Origin: Chlamydiota bacterium
GTDB lineage: Bacteria > Chlamydiota > Chlamydiia > Chlamydiales > JAAKFR01
Direction: 5' to 3'
Length of the DNA: 34,555 bases
Assembly: GCA_011064985.1 (NCBI GenBank)
Contig: JAAKFR010000003.1
Location: 1-34,555, forward strand
The notes beneath the pieces were generated by a model, which saw only the letters and a program-made list of their open reading frames with translations, had not been told where the DNA came from and did not search any database. A program made the position numbers and the translations under genes. Below are positions 23,663 to 31,426 of this stretch, piece after piece; position 1 is the stretch's first letter; every line of letters starts with the position of its first letter.

Positions 23663-24985
23663 CTACTTAAACAAAGAACGGAGCTGTTGCAAGGTCTCTT
23701 CAAAAGTCGACGTATCATCGATCGTCTGCTGCAAAAAACGATTGAGCTTATCGATATGGTCGATTGCATAATCGGCATCCCGATCGGAACCGCGCTTGTA
23801 CTCCCCAATCCGGATGAGCATCTCGTTTTTCCTGTAATTGGCTAAAACCTGGCGAGCCTTACTGACCATTTTCAACTGTTCCTCACCAGCTACTTCGGTG
23901 AGAAGACGACTAATCGAGGCTAAAACATCGATCGCAGGGTAGTGGTAGGCTTGAGCGAGTAGATTGGAGAGAACAATATGTCCATCGAGAATCGATTTGG
24001 TCTCATCAGCAACAGGTTCATTCATGTCATCTCCGGCTACCAAAATCGTATAGAAAGCAGTGATCGATCCCTTATCAGAATTCCCAGACCGCTCCAGCAG
24101 GCGGGGAAGGGTAGAAAAGACAGAGGGGGTATATCCAGCTCTAGCAGGAGGCTCTCCAGCTGCAAGACCAACTTCCCGAAGAGCTCTAGCAAAACGGGTG
24201 ACCGAATCCATCATCAGGATCACTGTCTTCCCTTGGTCTCGGTAATACTCGGCAATTGCCGTCCCAACATAGGCGGCATTGAGTCTCAGCTGCGAGGCTT
24301 GATCAGATGTAGAAACAACGATTACCGACCTTGCGAGCCCCTCTTCTCCAAGGTCCTTTTCGATAAACTCACGAACTTCTCGCCCCCTTTCTCCAATGAG
24401 GGCAATTACATTGATGTCTGCTGCCGCATTGCGGGCGATCATTCCCAAGAGAGTCGATTTCCCTACCCCCGCCCCAGCAAAAATCCCTACCCTTTGCCCT
24501 CTTCCGCAAGTGAGAAGGCCATCAATGCAACGGACACCGGTAGAAATCGGCTCTGAGATCCTTTCACGAGTCAAAGGATCGGGAGGCTTTTGGAAGATCG
24601 GATACGATCCTGTAGTTTCTAGGGGACCTTTTGTTGCGGTATCGAGAGGCTCACCTAGACCATTTAAGACCCTTCCAAGAAGGGCAGGACCAACCTTGAT
24701 ATGGAGAGGGAGGTGAGTCGGAATCACTTCTGATGAAGGACCCACCCCAGTCATCTCTCCAAGCGGAGAGAGAAAAACCTCATTTTGGGTAAAACCGACA
24801 ACCTCCGTCAAAAGAGGAGGCATATTTTCCCGCTTGACCAGGCAAACTTCTCCAATCCGTACCTGAGGAACAACCGCCTTGATCAACATCCCCACAACCT
24901 CGGTGATGCGACCCATCACGGTTGTGAGTTCCACCTCCTCAAGACGGGAGAGTAGTTGTTCGTAGTCGGGCACTGGCTCGTCCAT
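23663..24985 (-). CDS. sctN: T3SS ATPase SctN (CdsN)
   Basis: SctN is the hexameric ATPase that unfolds and releases substrates from chaperones. The 440-residue protein matches the FliI/YscN family. It has the N-terminal beta domain with LPLHIKVGPALLGRVLNGLG, Walker A GAGVGKST (171-178), the GERGREVREFIE loop, and Walker B VILMMDSVTRFA (255-266). It also has the AGEPPARAGYTPSVFSTLPR region and a C-terminal DGHIVLSNLLA motif. ATG 24985 is chosen because it follows GAGGAG. The upstream TTG at 25003 is possible. The gap to the previous gene is 10 bases. Confidence 0.97.
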   Translation of the reverse strand: MDEPVPDYEQLLSRLEEVELTTVMGRITEVVGMLIKAVVPQVRIGEVCLVKRENMPPLLTEVVGFTQNEVFLSPLGEMTGVGPSSEVIPTHLPLHIKVGPALLGRVLNGLGEPLDTATKGPLETTGSYPIFQKPPDPLTRERISEPISTGVRCIDGLLTCGRGQRVGIFAGAGVGKSTLLGMIARNAAADINVIALIGERGREVREFIEKDLGEEGLARSVIVVSTSDQASQLRLNAAYVGTAIAEYYRDQGKTVILMMDSVTRFARALREVGLAAGEPPARAGYTPSVFSTLPRLLERSGNSDKGSITAFYTILVAGDDMNEPVADETKSILDGHIVLSNLLAQAYHYPAIDVLASISRLLTEVAGEEQLKMVSKARQVLANYRKNEMLIRIGEYKRGSDRDADYAIDHIDKLNRFLQQTIDDTSTFEETLQQLRSLFK

Positions 24986-24995
24986 TTTCTCCTCT

Positions 24996-25649
24996 CTACC
25001 CAAGCTGGGTGCTCATCAAGGTTTTGATTCCAGAAACAGAAGATCCAACGATACTAGCAAAAAGCTCTCCTCTTTGCGTTGCCCGCTGCACAGCATACTG
25101 CAGCTTCAGATACTGGCCTAGCTCAGGTTTCTTCGTATTCGAAAGGTAATTGAGAGCATTGCCCATCGTTTGTTGACTCGCATCAATCCACTTAGTGACA
25201 AAGTTGACGACACCCTCTCCTTTGTTTTGGGTAGCGGGGGTGAATTCTCCCTTGCTATTTTGTGCAATCGTCTTCATGTCGGGATTCATCTTCCCTACAA
25301 GCTTAGAAAGAGCCTGCTGATGGTCATCGGTCAGCTTCCCCTTCACATCAGGATTCTTGAGGTCTGTTTGGGCTTGCGTAAACTGACTTTGGAGCTTCTG
25401 CATATTCGCAGAAAGCTGCTCTGGAGTCATTTGCGCTTGCGCTTGCGCACTCTCTTTTGCAACCTCAATGGGAGAAGGTTGGCCGGTAGAGATCGTTTGG
25501 GCCGCCTCTTTACCCGCCTCAGGGCCTAGGGAGAAAGGCTTTGGCTCTTGGCCCTCTTCACCTGCCCCTAAACGAGGTTTATCTCTTCCATATTCGGGCG
25601 TACCAGGTGTGGGAGTTACCCCTGGATTGTTAATCGGTTCGCTTGGCAT
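24996..25649 (-). CDS. sctI: Probable T3SS inner rod protein SctI (CT668-like)
   Basis: The 217-residue protein has a Pro/Gly/Gln-rich, disordered N-terminal two-thirds and a conserved helical end. That end has PELGQYLKLQYAVQRAT, RGELFASIVGSSV and GIKTLMSTQLG. This matches the SctI (YscI/PrgJ) C-terminal pattern L-L-x-L-Q-x12-E-L-x-A-K-V-x6-G-I-x-T-L-x-x-Q, which forms the inner rod under the needle. Its length exceeds classic inner rods (80-120 residues). It lies where CT668 sits in Chlamydia. The assignment is inference from the C-terminal pattern and position. A clear Shine-Dalgarno (AGGAG) precedes ATG 25649. Confidence 0.72.
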   Translation of the reverse strand: MPSEPINNPGVTPTPGTPEYGRDKPRLGAGEEGQEPKPFSLGPEAGKEAAQTISTGQPSPIEVAKESAQAQAQMTPEQLSANMQKLQSQFTQAQTDLKNPDVKGKLTDDHQQALSKLVGKMNPDMKTIAQNSKGEFTPATQNKGEGVVNFVTKWIDASQQTMGNALNYLSNTKKPELGQYLKLQYAVQRATQRGELFASIVGSSVSGIKTLMSTQLG

Positions 25650-25663
25650 CTGTAAATTCTCCT

Positions 25664-26119
25664 TTAGCCCATGGGCCCTTTATCGCCTTCGACTGTGTCT
25701 TGCAATTCCTGCTCCCAATCGAGAAGAGACTGCGCTAACTGACGGGTAGCAGGAGCATCGCTCTTCTCAATCACCTCTTTAGCAAGCTCTGCTCCCTTCT
25801 TTAGAGCAGCGTGCTTCTCCTTATGTTCACCCTCTTGCAAAACCGACAAGATATAGGTAAAAGCAAGAAAAGCTTGTGCTCTCCAATTGGCCTGCTCGAC
25901 CTCCAAGACATCTTCAAAATAGTTCTTCGCGCTTCCTAGCTCCATTTTGTGCAAAGCAATCAATCCAAAACCCATTTTCTTGGACATGTTTTGTGGATCT
26001 ATAATTCCCACCGCATTGAATAGCTTTCTCGCGCTATCCTCATCCCCTTGTTTAATCGCGATGAGTCCCGACTCGACAAGAAGAGGAAGATCTTCTTTGA
26101 ATTCTTGCAACGTTGCCAT
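25664..26119 (-). CDS. sctG: T3SS needle chaperone SctG-like (CdsG)
   Basis: The 151-residue, all-helical protein has a TPR-like layout (LLVESGLIAIKQGDEDSARK, GFGLIALHKMELGSAKNYF, RAQAFLAFTYILSVLQEGE). By position and fold it matches chlamydial CdsG, one of the two co-chaperones that keep the needle subunit soluble until export. It lies directly after the needle gene in the operon. The name rests on synteny with CT667 and fold class. Confidence 0.83.
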   Translation of the reverse strand: MATLQEFKEDLPLLVESGLIAIKQGDEDSARKLFNAVGIIDPQNMSKKMGFGLIALHKMELGSAKNYFEDVLEVEQANWRAQAFLAFTYILSVLQEGEHKEKHAALKKGAELAKEVIEKSDAPATRQLAQSLLDWEQELQDTVEGDKGPMG

Positions 26120-26137
26120 ACTCTAACTCCCTTTCCC

Positions 26138-26389
26138 TTATGTTCCTTTAACAGCTTTCGCCATATTCACCATTTCGTTATTCACAGCTGTGAGAGTTGC
26201 CGAAACAGCTTCTAAGTATTGCGACAAAACCTGCATATGGAACTGCATGTTAAACATTGTCGCAAGATTCACAGTACCTCCAGTGGCACTTTCGAGTTGG
26301 CTCAAATAGCCCTTTACCGATTTTACGTACGAATCCAACCCCGAGATCATTTTATCGAAATTGAACGCAGCTGGCCCACCTGATGACAT
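26138..26389 (-). CDS. sctF: T3SS needle subunit SctF (CdsF)
   Basis: The 83-residue protein has the needle-subunit size and a helix-turn-helix pattern: FDKMISGLDSYVKSVKGYL, a turn at TGGTVNLA, then FHMQVLSQYLEAVSATLTAV and a short tail. It polymerises into the extracellular needle. It lies between sctE and sctG, the order CT665-CT666-CT667. C. trachomatis CdsF has the same length as I recall. Confidence 0.92.
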   Translation of the reverse strand: MSSGGPAAFNFDKMISGLDSYVKSVKGYLSQLESATGGTVNLATMFNMQFHMQVLSQYLEAVSATLTAVNNEMVNMAKAVKGT

Positions 26390-26402
26390 AATCGCCTCCT
26401 AA

Positions 26403-26651
26403 TTAAAATGTTTTCCGATTTACTCTTTGCAAAACTTTCTGGGTAGCTAAATAGCCATGCAACAAAGTTTGAGCCTCATCAAATGACTTTTTATCCTCTC
26501 CTTGGCGTAAAAGTCCTTTAAGTTGGTTGATACGCTCTTCAACCTGTTCTTTCATAGCCTTCAGCTTACCTGGATCTTTTAGATCCTCTTCCAAGTCGAA
26601 ATAGTAGTCTGCGACTCCTGCTTTCTTCTTGCTACTTTCCATTCCAAACAT
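26403..26651 (-). CDS. sctE: T3SS needle chaperone SctE-like (CdsE)
   Basis: The 82-residue, highly helical, charged protein (YYFDLEEDLKDPGKLKAMKE, VEERINQLKGLLRQGEDKK) matches the position and size of chlamydial CdsE (CT665). CdsE pairs with CdsG to cap the needle subunit and resembles YscE in function. It lies 14 bases upstream of sctF and 22 downstream of sctD. Confidence 0.82.
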   Translation of the reverse strand: MFGMESSKKKAGVADYYFDLEEDLKDPGKLKAMKEQVEERINQLKGLLRQGEDKKSFDEAQTLLHGYLATQKVLQRVNRKTF

Positions 26652-26672
26652 ACTTTCTTCTCCCTAAACTTC

Positions 26673-28664
26673 TTACCCTGTATAATCGATCTTGTATTTC
26701 AACCCATCTTTCTCGAGAAAGATCACATTGGGTTGGATGCTTGTGACTGTCATCCCATCGAGCTTATCTCCACGAGTCACAATCTTTCCGTTGACCACGA
26801 CATTGACACTCACGTCTCCATGTTTTGAGTAGCCAGTGACTTTGTAGCGGCCTGGATATCTCCTGTTGAGGTCGATCACCCCTTGCTCAGGCGTAACGAG
26901 AACAACATAGTTTCGCACCAACCTGACACCAGGAATCTCTTTGAAATGCTGCACAGCCGCGTCGAACGTGTCAGTCTGGTTCGAGGCAAGATACCCCATC
27001 AACTGGAGCTCCCCATTGTTAAAGGTTGCTGTAACGGCTCCGAAACCTTTTTGCAAAAGTGAACTCTCCACTTCATCCACTACTTGCTGATCAACTACAA
27101 CAAGGTTCTGCAAACGACTTAAATAGTTGAAGTTGACATTCATATAGTCGATCAAATCGGCAGCCTGCTTTTCGGTCTTCAAGTACCCGGTGAGCACAAA
27201 TTGTCCAGGCTCGGGAGAATGCATACTCGCTCCTTTGAAATTCTCATGCTTTGAAAGGAGGATATTCATCTCCTGCCAGACAGCCTCGTCATTGACTACA
27301 TTGTCCTCGATTGACCTTAAAAAAGGAAGGCCGTGGAGTTTGTAGGTGAGTTCCCCATGTTCTATTCCTGTTCGGACATGTCCCATCAAAAAGAGTTTCT
27401 CCGATGACTGGTTGTAGGTAAAGCGAACACCTGGAAATTCGTTTGTGACTGCCTCTAATTCTTTTAGGTAGTCTGTTTTCTCAAACTCCACCTCTTCCGA
27501 TTTGAAAAGAGAGACAGCTCCCACACCGAATAAGACAGCCAAGCCTGCCACGACGAGCGCCAGAACAAGTGTCCCCAAAGGGAGAGGGGGCTTCTTGGGC
27601 TTCTTTTTCTTTCCTGGAGGCATGATCTCTTCTGGAGGAGCCTCTTCTTCCCTCTCTTCCTCTTCTGGACTAGGGGCTTCAAAAATGGGTGCTGCAATCG
27701 TTTCAGAGGGCGTCTCCTTGTCGATCAGCAAGAAAACCGAAGTCCCCAAAGCTACGACAGAATTGGCGATGAGAGGAGTTTTTGTCGTGATTCTTTCCCT
27801 GTTGACCACAACTCCGTTGCGACTCTCGAGATCTTCAATTTCAACTCTTCCATCCTCAGAAAGATCGAGACGGGCGTGCTCTCTCGAAACACTCAAATCG
27901 TTTAAAATAATATCGCAGAGCGCAGTATCGGTTCCCACCAAGTACTTTCTATCGAGATCAAGGGCGATTTCAGCCCCCGTATTGGGCCCGGCGATTACTT
28001 TAATTAAGAAGCGTGTTGTAGGAGTGAGGTCCACCCCTGCTTCTCTCATCTCTTCTTCTTCTATCTCCTCAAAGGGGGAGAGCTCCTCTTCTTCCTCAAG
28101 TTCTTCTGGAAGCTCTTCAGCTTCCTCTTCAGGCTCTTCTCCTTCAGCTTCCTCTTCAGGCTCTTCTCCTTCAGCAATTTCTTCTTCTACTTCTTCAGAA
28201 ACCTCTTCTTCTACTTCTTCAGAAACCTCTTCTTCTTGAGAGACTTCTTCCTCTTCCTCCGGTTCCTCTACGAGCTCTTCTTTTTCAACCTCTTCCTCTT
28301 CAGAAGGGATCTCATCTTCTTCCATACCAGGAACTGCAAAGCCCACTTCCCCCTCAAAAGGCTTCCCTTCGGGGTAGAAACGGAAGAGAGTTTCGCCAAG
28401 AGTCACGGTATCCCCATCCTCTAAAAAAGCAGGCGCCTCTATAGGCTCTCCATTGACGAGAAGAGGGATGGTTTCGCTTAAGTTCTCGACTTCGTACCCG
28501 TCAGCTGTTTTGCGCACTCGCATATGCAGGCGAGCCGCTTTGGGATCCTCTATGACTATCTGACTCTGATCGGGATCTCTTCCTACTGTCCATTCTTCGC
28601 CCTTCTCAAGGGATATGAATAATCCTTTGAGCACTCCCTCTTCGGCGATGAATTCCGCTACCAT
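26673..28664 (-). CDS. sctD: T3SS inner-membrane ring protein SctD with two FHA domains (CdsD)
   Basis: The product is 663 residues. An N-terminal FHA domain comes first (TVGRDPDQSQIVIEDPKAAR, residues about 25-95). A very acidic low-complexity linker (about 115-210) follows, then a second FHA domain (YLVGTDTALCDIILNDLSVSREHARL, about 240-315). One membrane helix (TLVLALVVAGLAVLFGVGAVSLF, about 360-385) precedes a periplasmic part with ring-building/BON-like modules. A double FHA layout is typical of chlamydial CdsD. The FHA domains bind phosphothreonine, so the kinase encoded in the same operon is a plausible modifier. The linker is coded by tandem DNA repeats (28118-28236). Confidence 0.95.
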   Translation of the reverse strand: MVAEFIAEEGVLKGLFISLEKGEEWTVGRDPDQSQIVIEDPKAARLHMRVRKTADGYEVENLSETIPLLVNGEPIEAPAFLEDGDTVTLGETLFRFYPEGKPFEGEVGFAVPGMEEDEIPSEEEEVEKEELVEEPEEEEEVSQEEEVSEEVEEEVSEEVEEEIAEGEEPEEEAEGEEPEEEAEELPEELEEEEELSPFEEIEEEEMREAGVDLTPTTRFLIKVIAGPNTGAEIALDLDRKYLVGTDTALCDIILNDLSVSREHARLDLSEDGRVEIEDLESRNGVVVNRERITTKTPLIANSVVALGTSVFLLIDKETPSETIAAPIFEAPSPEEEEREEEAPPEEIMPPGKKKKPKKPPLPLGTLVLALVVAGLAVLFGVGAVSLFKSEEVEFEKTDYLKELEAVTNEFPGVRFTYNQSSEKLFLMGHVRTGIEHGELTYKLHGLPFLRSIEDNVVNDEAVWQEMNILLSKHENFKGASMHSPEPGQFVLTGYLKTEKQAADLIDYMNVNFNYLSRLQNLVVVDQQVVDEVESSLLQKGFGAVTATFNNGELQLMGYLASNQTDTFDAAVQHFKEIPGVRLVRNYVVLVTPEQGVIDLNRRYPGRYKVTGYSKHGDVSVNVVVNGKIVTRGDKLDGMTVTSIQPNVIFLEKDGLKYKIDYTG
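28118..28236. repeat. In-gene tandem repeats encoding the acidic SctD linker
   Basis: Two copies of a 27-base unit starting CAGCTTCCTCTTC (28118-28144, 28145-28171) and two copies of a 24-base unit starting ACTTCTTCAGAAACC (28189-28212, 28213-28236) are exact. Both unit sizes are multiples of three, so copy change would alter linker length but keep the frame. Confidence 0.92.
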
Positions 28665-28675
28665 GACCTACAACC

Positions 28676-29065
28676 CTACTTCTTTTCCGTCGTCTCTTCC
28701 CGCCACGACTCGGCATAATTCGCAAAATCTTCCAGACCTTCGTAAAACTCCCTATAGGTGACTTCATCAGGGAAAAAGGTCTTCAATATCACCTGTTTTT
28801 TCTCCTTATCGATCCCAAGAACTGCTCCCCCTGTCTCTCTTCCTAAGAGATTTGCACTCATCAGCCTAAGATACAACTCCTCAAGTCCCTCTTCAAGCAG
28901 AGGAACTAAAACGGAATAAAGAGAGACGTTCCCTTCTTCATTCTCTCTTATCTCGATTTGCAAATCAGAATCAAGGGATAAAATATAAGCCCCTTCCTGA
29001 TTCGGCTCGAGAGGTTGCCCTAAAGCAAGCCCCATGCTAATTTGATCGATAAAGTGCTGCAACAT
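28676..29065 (-). CDS. T3SS chaperone (CesT/SycE-like, CT663-like)
   Basis: The product is 129 residues from ATG 29065. A TTG at 29089 would add eight residues. It has the class I chaperone layout: N-terminal helix (MLQHFIDQISMGLALG), strands with a short acidic hairpin (YILSLDSDLQIEIRENEEGN, VSLYSVLVPL), then LEELYLRLMSANLLGRETGGAVLGI, the dimer helix and family motif, and an acidic tail. Such chaperones bind effector N-termini in the cytoplasm. It lies 11 bases before sctD, as CT663 does before CT664, and is the first gene of the T3SS operon. Confidence 0.82.
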   Translation of the reverse strand: MLQHFIDQISMGLALGQPLEPNQEGAYILSLDSDLQIEIRENEEGNVSLYSVLVPLLEEGLEELYLRLMSANLLGRETGGAVLGIDKEKKQVILKTFFPDEVTYREFYEGLEDFANYAESWREETTEKK

Positions 29066-29130
29066 GCGACAAATACAAATATCCTGCAACTCTTATTTTT
29101 CGACTTTTTAAAATAAAGGTCCAATGAATT

Positions 29131-29526
29131 ATGAAAACTATCTTAGTAAGCTTAATACTGCCTTTATTGACATTGTCTTTATATGGTCAGCAATATGCGG
29201 AATCTTCCTCGACGCCGTGGGGAGCTGATGTAGATTTGCTCCAAAAATCTACCCCCGAAGCGCCCGAAAAAAAAAGAAGCCACGGGCAAAAAGTGTGCTA
29301 TTCGATGATCCGGTTTTTTCAAACGACGATCGGCCCAATCGATGGACCGCGTAGCAGTTACTACCCCACAAGCTCCCAGTATGCGCTAGAAGCGATCGAG
29401 AAATATGGGGTGTTTACTGGAATTGCCCTTGGCTGCGATAGGCTCATGCGTGAAAACGGGGAGCCCTGGATCTATCCCACAACCCATAACTACGGCATCC
29501 AACGCAAACTCGACCCCGTGAGGTAG
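29131..29526 (+). CDS. YidD-like protein with signal peptide, lacking the conserved cysteines
   Basis: YidD proteins are short membrane-associated factors that help membrane protein insertion. The core here (YSMIRFFQTTIGPIDGPR, then YYPTSSQYALEAIEKYG, then LDPVR at the end) aligns with the YidD pattern P-C-R-F-x-P-T-C-S-x-Y-x-x-x-A-I-x-x-x-G. Both cysteines are Ser (GPRSSYYPTSSQY), and a third usual Cys after the R-L pair is absent. The N-terminus (MKTILVSLILPLLTLSLYG) is a signal peptide not found in usual YidD. About 50 extra residues follow, so the protein probably works outside the cytoplasm. It may be a paralogue with a new role. It is divergent from the T3SS operon. Confidence 0.75.
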   Translation: MKTILVSLILPLLTLSLYGQQYAESSSTPWGADVDLLQKSTPEAPEKKRSHGQKVCYSMIRFFQTTIGPIDGPRSSYYPTSSQYALEAIEKYGVFTGIALGCDRLMRENGEPWIYPTTHNYGIQRKLDPVR

Positions 29527-29793
29527 TGGGGGCAAGAGGGTGAGGTGGACGAAAATCCCCAAAAGCTCTCAGCAGACCACTGGATAGGAGTTTGCGTGCC
29601 ATTCAGGTTTTGGACCTCATGATGAGCATCGCGGGAGCGATGCAGGTAGTTAAGCCCCGCACGCACGCACGCCGACAGGGGCGAGTGGAACGTGGGGAAG
29701 GATACGGCGAAATATGGGCCAAGCCGCAGCAGCAGCGAAAGATGAAAAAAATGTCCGCTTGCCACAAGGCCCTCGAGATGATGATCACTCGTC
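29527..29793. other. Convergent intergenic region with hairpins and a shared repeat fragment
   Basis: This 267-base region lies between the YidD-like stop and the hydrolase stop. It holds a perfect hairpin GCATCGC/GCGATGC (29626-29643), a GCCCC/GGGGC stem further on, and a CGCA tandem run. Twenty bases at 29551-29570 match the complement of 10090-10109 with one mismatch. Open frames cross it on both strands, but none looks like a known protein. It appears richer in G and C than its neighbours. It may be a decayed element or structured RNA. Confidence 0.45.
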
Positions 29794-31023
29794 TTAAAGC
29801 AAGCCAATCTCTTGCAAAAACGTAAAGTGTGAGTCTTTGGCACGAGTGTCATCGAGAAAGTTAGTGGCATTGCAATGCCCCCCAGCGACCGTCACCTTGC
29901 GATACTTGTGTTGCTCAGCTCGGTCTGTGTATCTGCCGGCATGGAGCGTGCTTCCAAACTTATCAGACATGATCTCATCCTTTTCACCCTCAATGATAAA
30001 GAGCTCTGGTTGTATCGAAGAAGAGTTAGTATCTTTTTGAAGTTTTTCGAAGCTATTCCACCCATCTGTTTTTAGCTTAACGTCAGCAATCATGGAGTCC
30101 CTCTCCCCTTGCCGATAGGTAGCTTCGACGGCTTCCATTATAGATCCGGTTGTCACAACAGGGAAGAGGTGCTCCATCACATCTGCATACGAAGTGAAGG
30201 TGTGGCTGAGCACGGTTTGCACCCCAAAAAAGCCTCCTAAAGAGGCGGCGTATGCCCCACCGAGCGAGTACCCATGAGCTAAAATGTTCGTTAAATCAAT
30301 TTTCTTGTCCATTACAAACTTGAGGGCTGCTTCGGCATCCATGTAGGCTTCCATCTCGGCATTGTCCCCGCCTGTCTCGCCATCACTGATCCCATAACCA
30401 CGGTACTCCATCGACAAGACTGAAAAGCCAAGATCCCAGTAGTAGTCCATCCACGGCCGCATATCCTCTGCATTCATGCCGTTTCCATGGAATAGGATCA
30501 CAGCTGGGGGGGCATCATCAGAATCTACTTGCTCTCTCCAAAACCCCCCTAACTTCACATCATCCTGGGTCTTAAAATCGACTAAGTCATACCCCTCCAT
30601 GTTTCCATGCCAATCTCGATACTCTTCAACCGAAATGAGGTCGGATCGTCCATTGGGTTGGAGCCCCATGCGGACAAGTTCTCTAAGGACAGCTTTACTA
30701 TAGAAAATGGTTCCAAATGCTTTTTCGTAAGACCGCTTTACTTGCTTATGCAGCGCAAGCTCCACAAGGAGGAAAATCGCACTTGCCCCTCCAAGCGAAC
30801 TTGTCACAAGAAGAGGGAGAGTCATCGAGAAATTGTGCGTGATGGGGATCATTTTCCCGATTCCGGGGTGGAGCCCATAGTGCAAGGCTAAACCCCCTGC
30901 CACAATCAAGAGAATCGGCATCACAATCGTCGTGATCACATGATACCTCTCAAGATGCCCCGCCTCCTGGTAAGGAACAATCTCCGGACCCTTCGCCCCA
31001 TTAAATCTTGCTGCATCTGGCAT
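29794..31023 (-). CDS. Membrane-anchored alpha/beta hydrolase
   Basis: The product is 409 residues. Two hydrophobic segments (about 28-48 and 65-90) precede a serine-hydrolase domain with ILFHGNGMNAED (oxyanion region), SMEYRGYGISDG, the nucleophile elbow G251-Y-S253-L-G255, a probable acid in IEGEKDE and the late His in GGHCN. These residues form a plausible Ser-Asp-His triad. The substrate is unknown; BAAT/DAP2-like esterase or thioesterase roles are typical for the fold. AAGGAGG just before ATG 31023 supports the start. It runs divergently from the higBA module. Confidence 0.82.
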   Translation of the reverse strand: MPDAARFNGAKGPEIVPYQEAGHLERYHVITTIVMPILLIVAGGLALHYGLHPGIGKMIPITHNFSMTLPLLVTSSLGGASAIFLLVELALHKQVKRSYEKAFGTIFYSKAVLRELVRMGLQPNGRSDLISVEEYRDWHGNMEGYDLVDFKTQDDVKLGGFWREQVDSDDAPPAVILFHGNGMNAEDMRPWMDYYWDLGFSVLSMEYRGYGISDGETGGDNAEMEAYMDAEAALKFVMDKKIDLTNILAHGYSLGGAYAASLGGFFGVQTVLSHTFTSYADVMEHLFPVVTTGSIMEAVEATYRQGERDSMIADVKLKTDGWNSFEKLQKDTNSSSIQPELFIIEGEKDEIMSDKFGSTLHAGRYTDRAEQHKYRKVTVAGGHCNATNFLDDTRAKDSHFTFLQEIGLL

Positions 31024-31051
31024 CTCATCCTCCTTTTGCTCAACGAGAAAA

Positions 31052-31087
31052 TATTATGCCATATTATGCCATATAGATATTAATATC
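31052..31087. promoter_or_regulatory. Tandem 10-mer and palindrome, operator candidate for the divergent hydrolase/higBA genes
   Basis: TATTATGCCA occurs twice in tandem (31052-31061, 31062-31071). It is followed by the perfect palindrome GATATTAATATC (31076-31087). HTH antitoxins bind such sites in their own promoters. Confidence 0.5.
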
Positions 31088-31149
31088 AAATTAAGAAAAT
31101 CCCGACAGAACGACTTTTCACATCAAGCATTGATTAAGAAGAAACGATT

Positions 31150-31416
31150 TTGTTGCAATTATTATCGGAACACGATATAAGGAGTTCTCGCAATCTGCTC
31201 CCAGTTCACCTGCATAGAGCAGCTAAGCGCAAACTTGATATGATCCACTCCGCTGAAGTACTTAAAGATTTGGAGGTTCCACCAAGTAATCACCTCGAAA
31301 AACTGCGTGGTGATAGAAAGCATCAGCACAGTATTCGGATTAACAGCCAGTACCGAATAGTCTTTAGTTGGATTGTTGGAAGCGCCGAAAATGTAGAAAT
31401 CATCGATTATCATTAG
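31150..31416 (+). CDS. higB: HigB/RelE-type toxin, N-terminus uncertain or truncated
   Basis: HigB toxins are ribosome-dependent mRNA nucleases. The region from residue about 13 on matches the family well: RNLLPVHLHRAAKRKLDMI, LKDLEVPPSNHLEKLRGD, KHQHSIRINSQYRIVFSW, VEIIDYH. The usual first 15-20 residues (M-I-K-S-F-x-H/C-K-x-T-x-x-F) are absent, and only a TTG start at 31150 is available, with no clear ribosome site. The first residues read MLQLLSEHDIR. The toxin may therefore be inactive or start unusually. The antitoxin gene starts 11 bases after its stop. Confidence 0.78.
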   Translation: MLQLLSEHDIRSSRNLLPVHLHRAAKRKLDMIHSAEVLKDLEVPPSNHLEKLRGDRKHQHSIRINSQYRIVFSWIVGSAENVEIIDYH

Positions 31417-31426
31417 AGGGAAAATT

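Noticed and set aside
23653-23808. Longer sctO starting further upstream
   Set aside because: The extra 52 residues would be read from sctN sequence in another frame; the SctO family starts at KKPIYPLEQV.
27502-28239. Long serine-rich open frame on the plus strand
   Set aside because: It lies opposite the acidic SctD linker; the repeated TCT/TCC codons are the complement of GAA/GAG-type codons. No ribosome site and no family.
29592-29825. Plus-strand open frame with basic residues between the YidD-like and hydrolase genes
   Set aside because: Overlaps hairpins and the hydrolase gene, has an open frame opposite, and no recognisable motif; kept only as part of the intergenic region.
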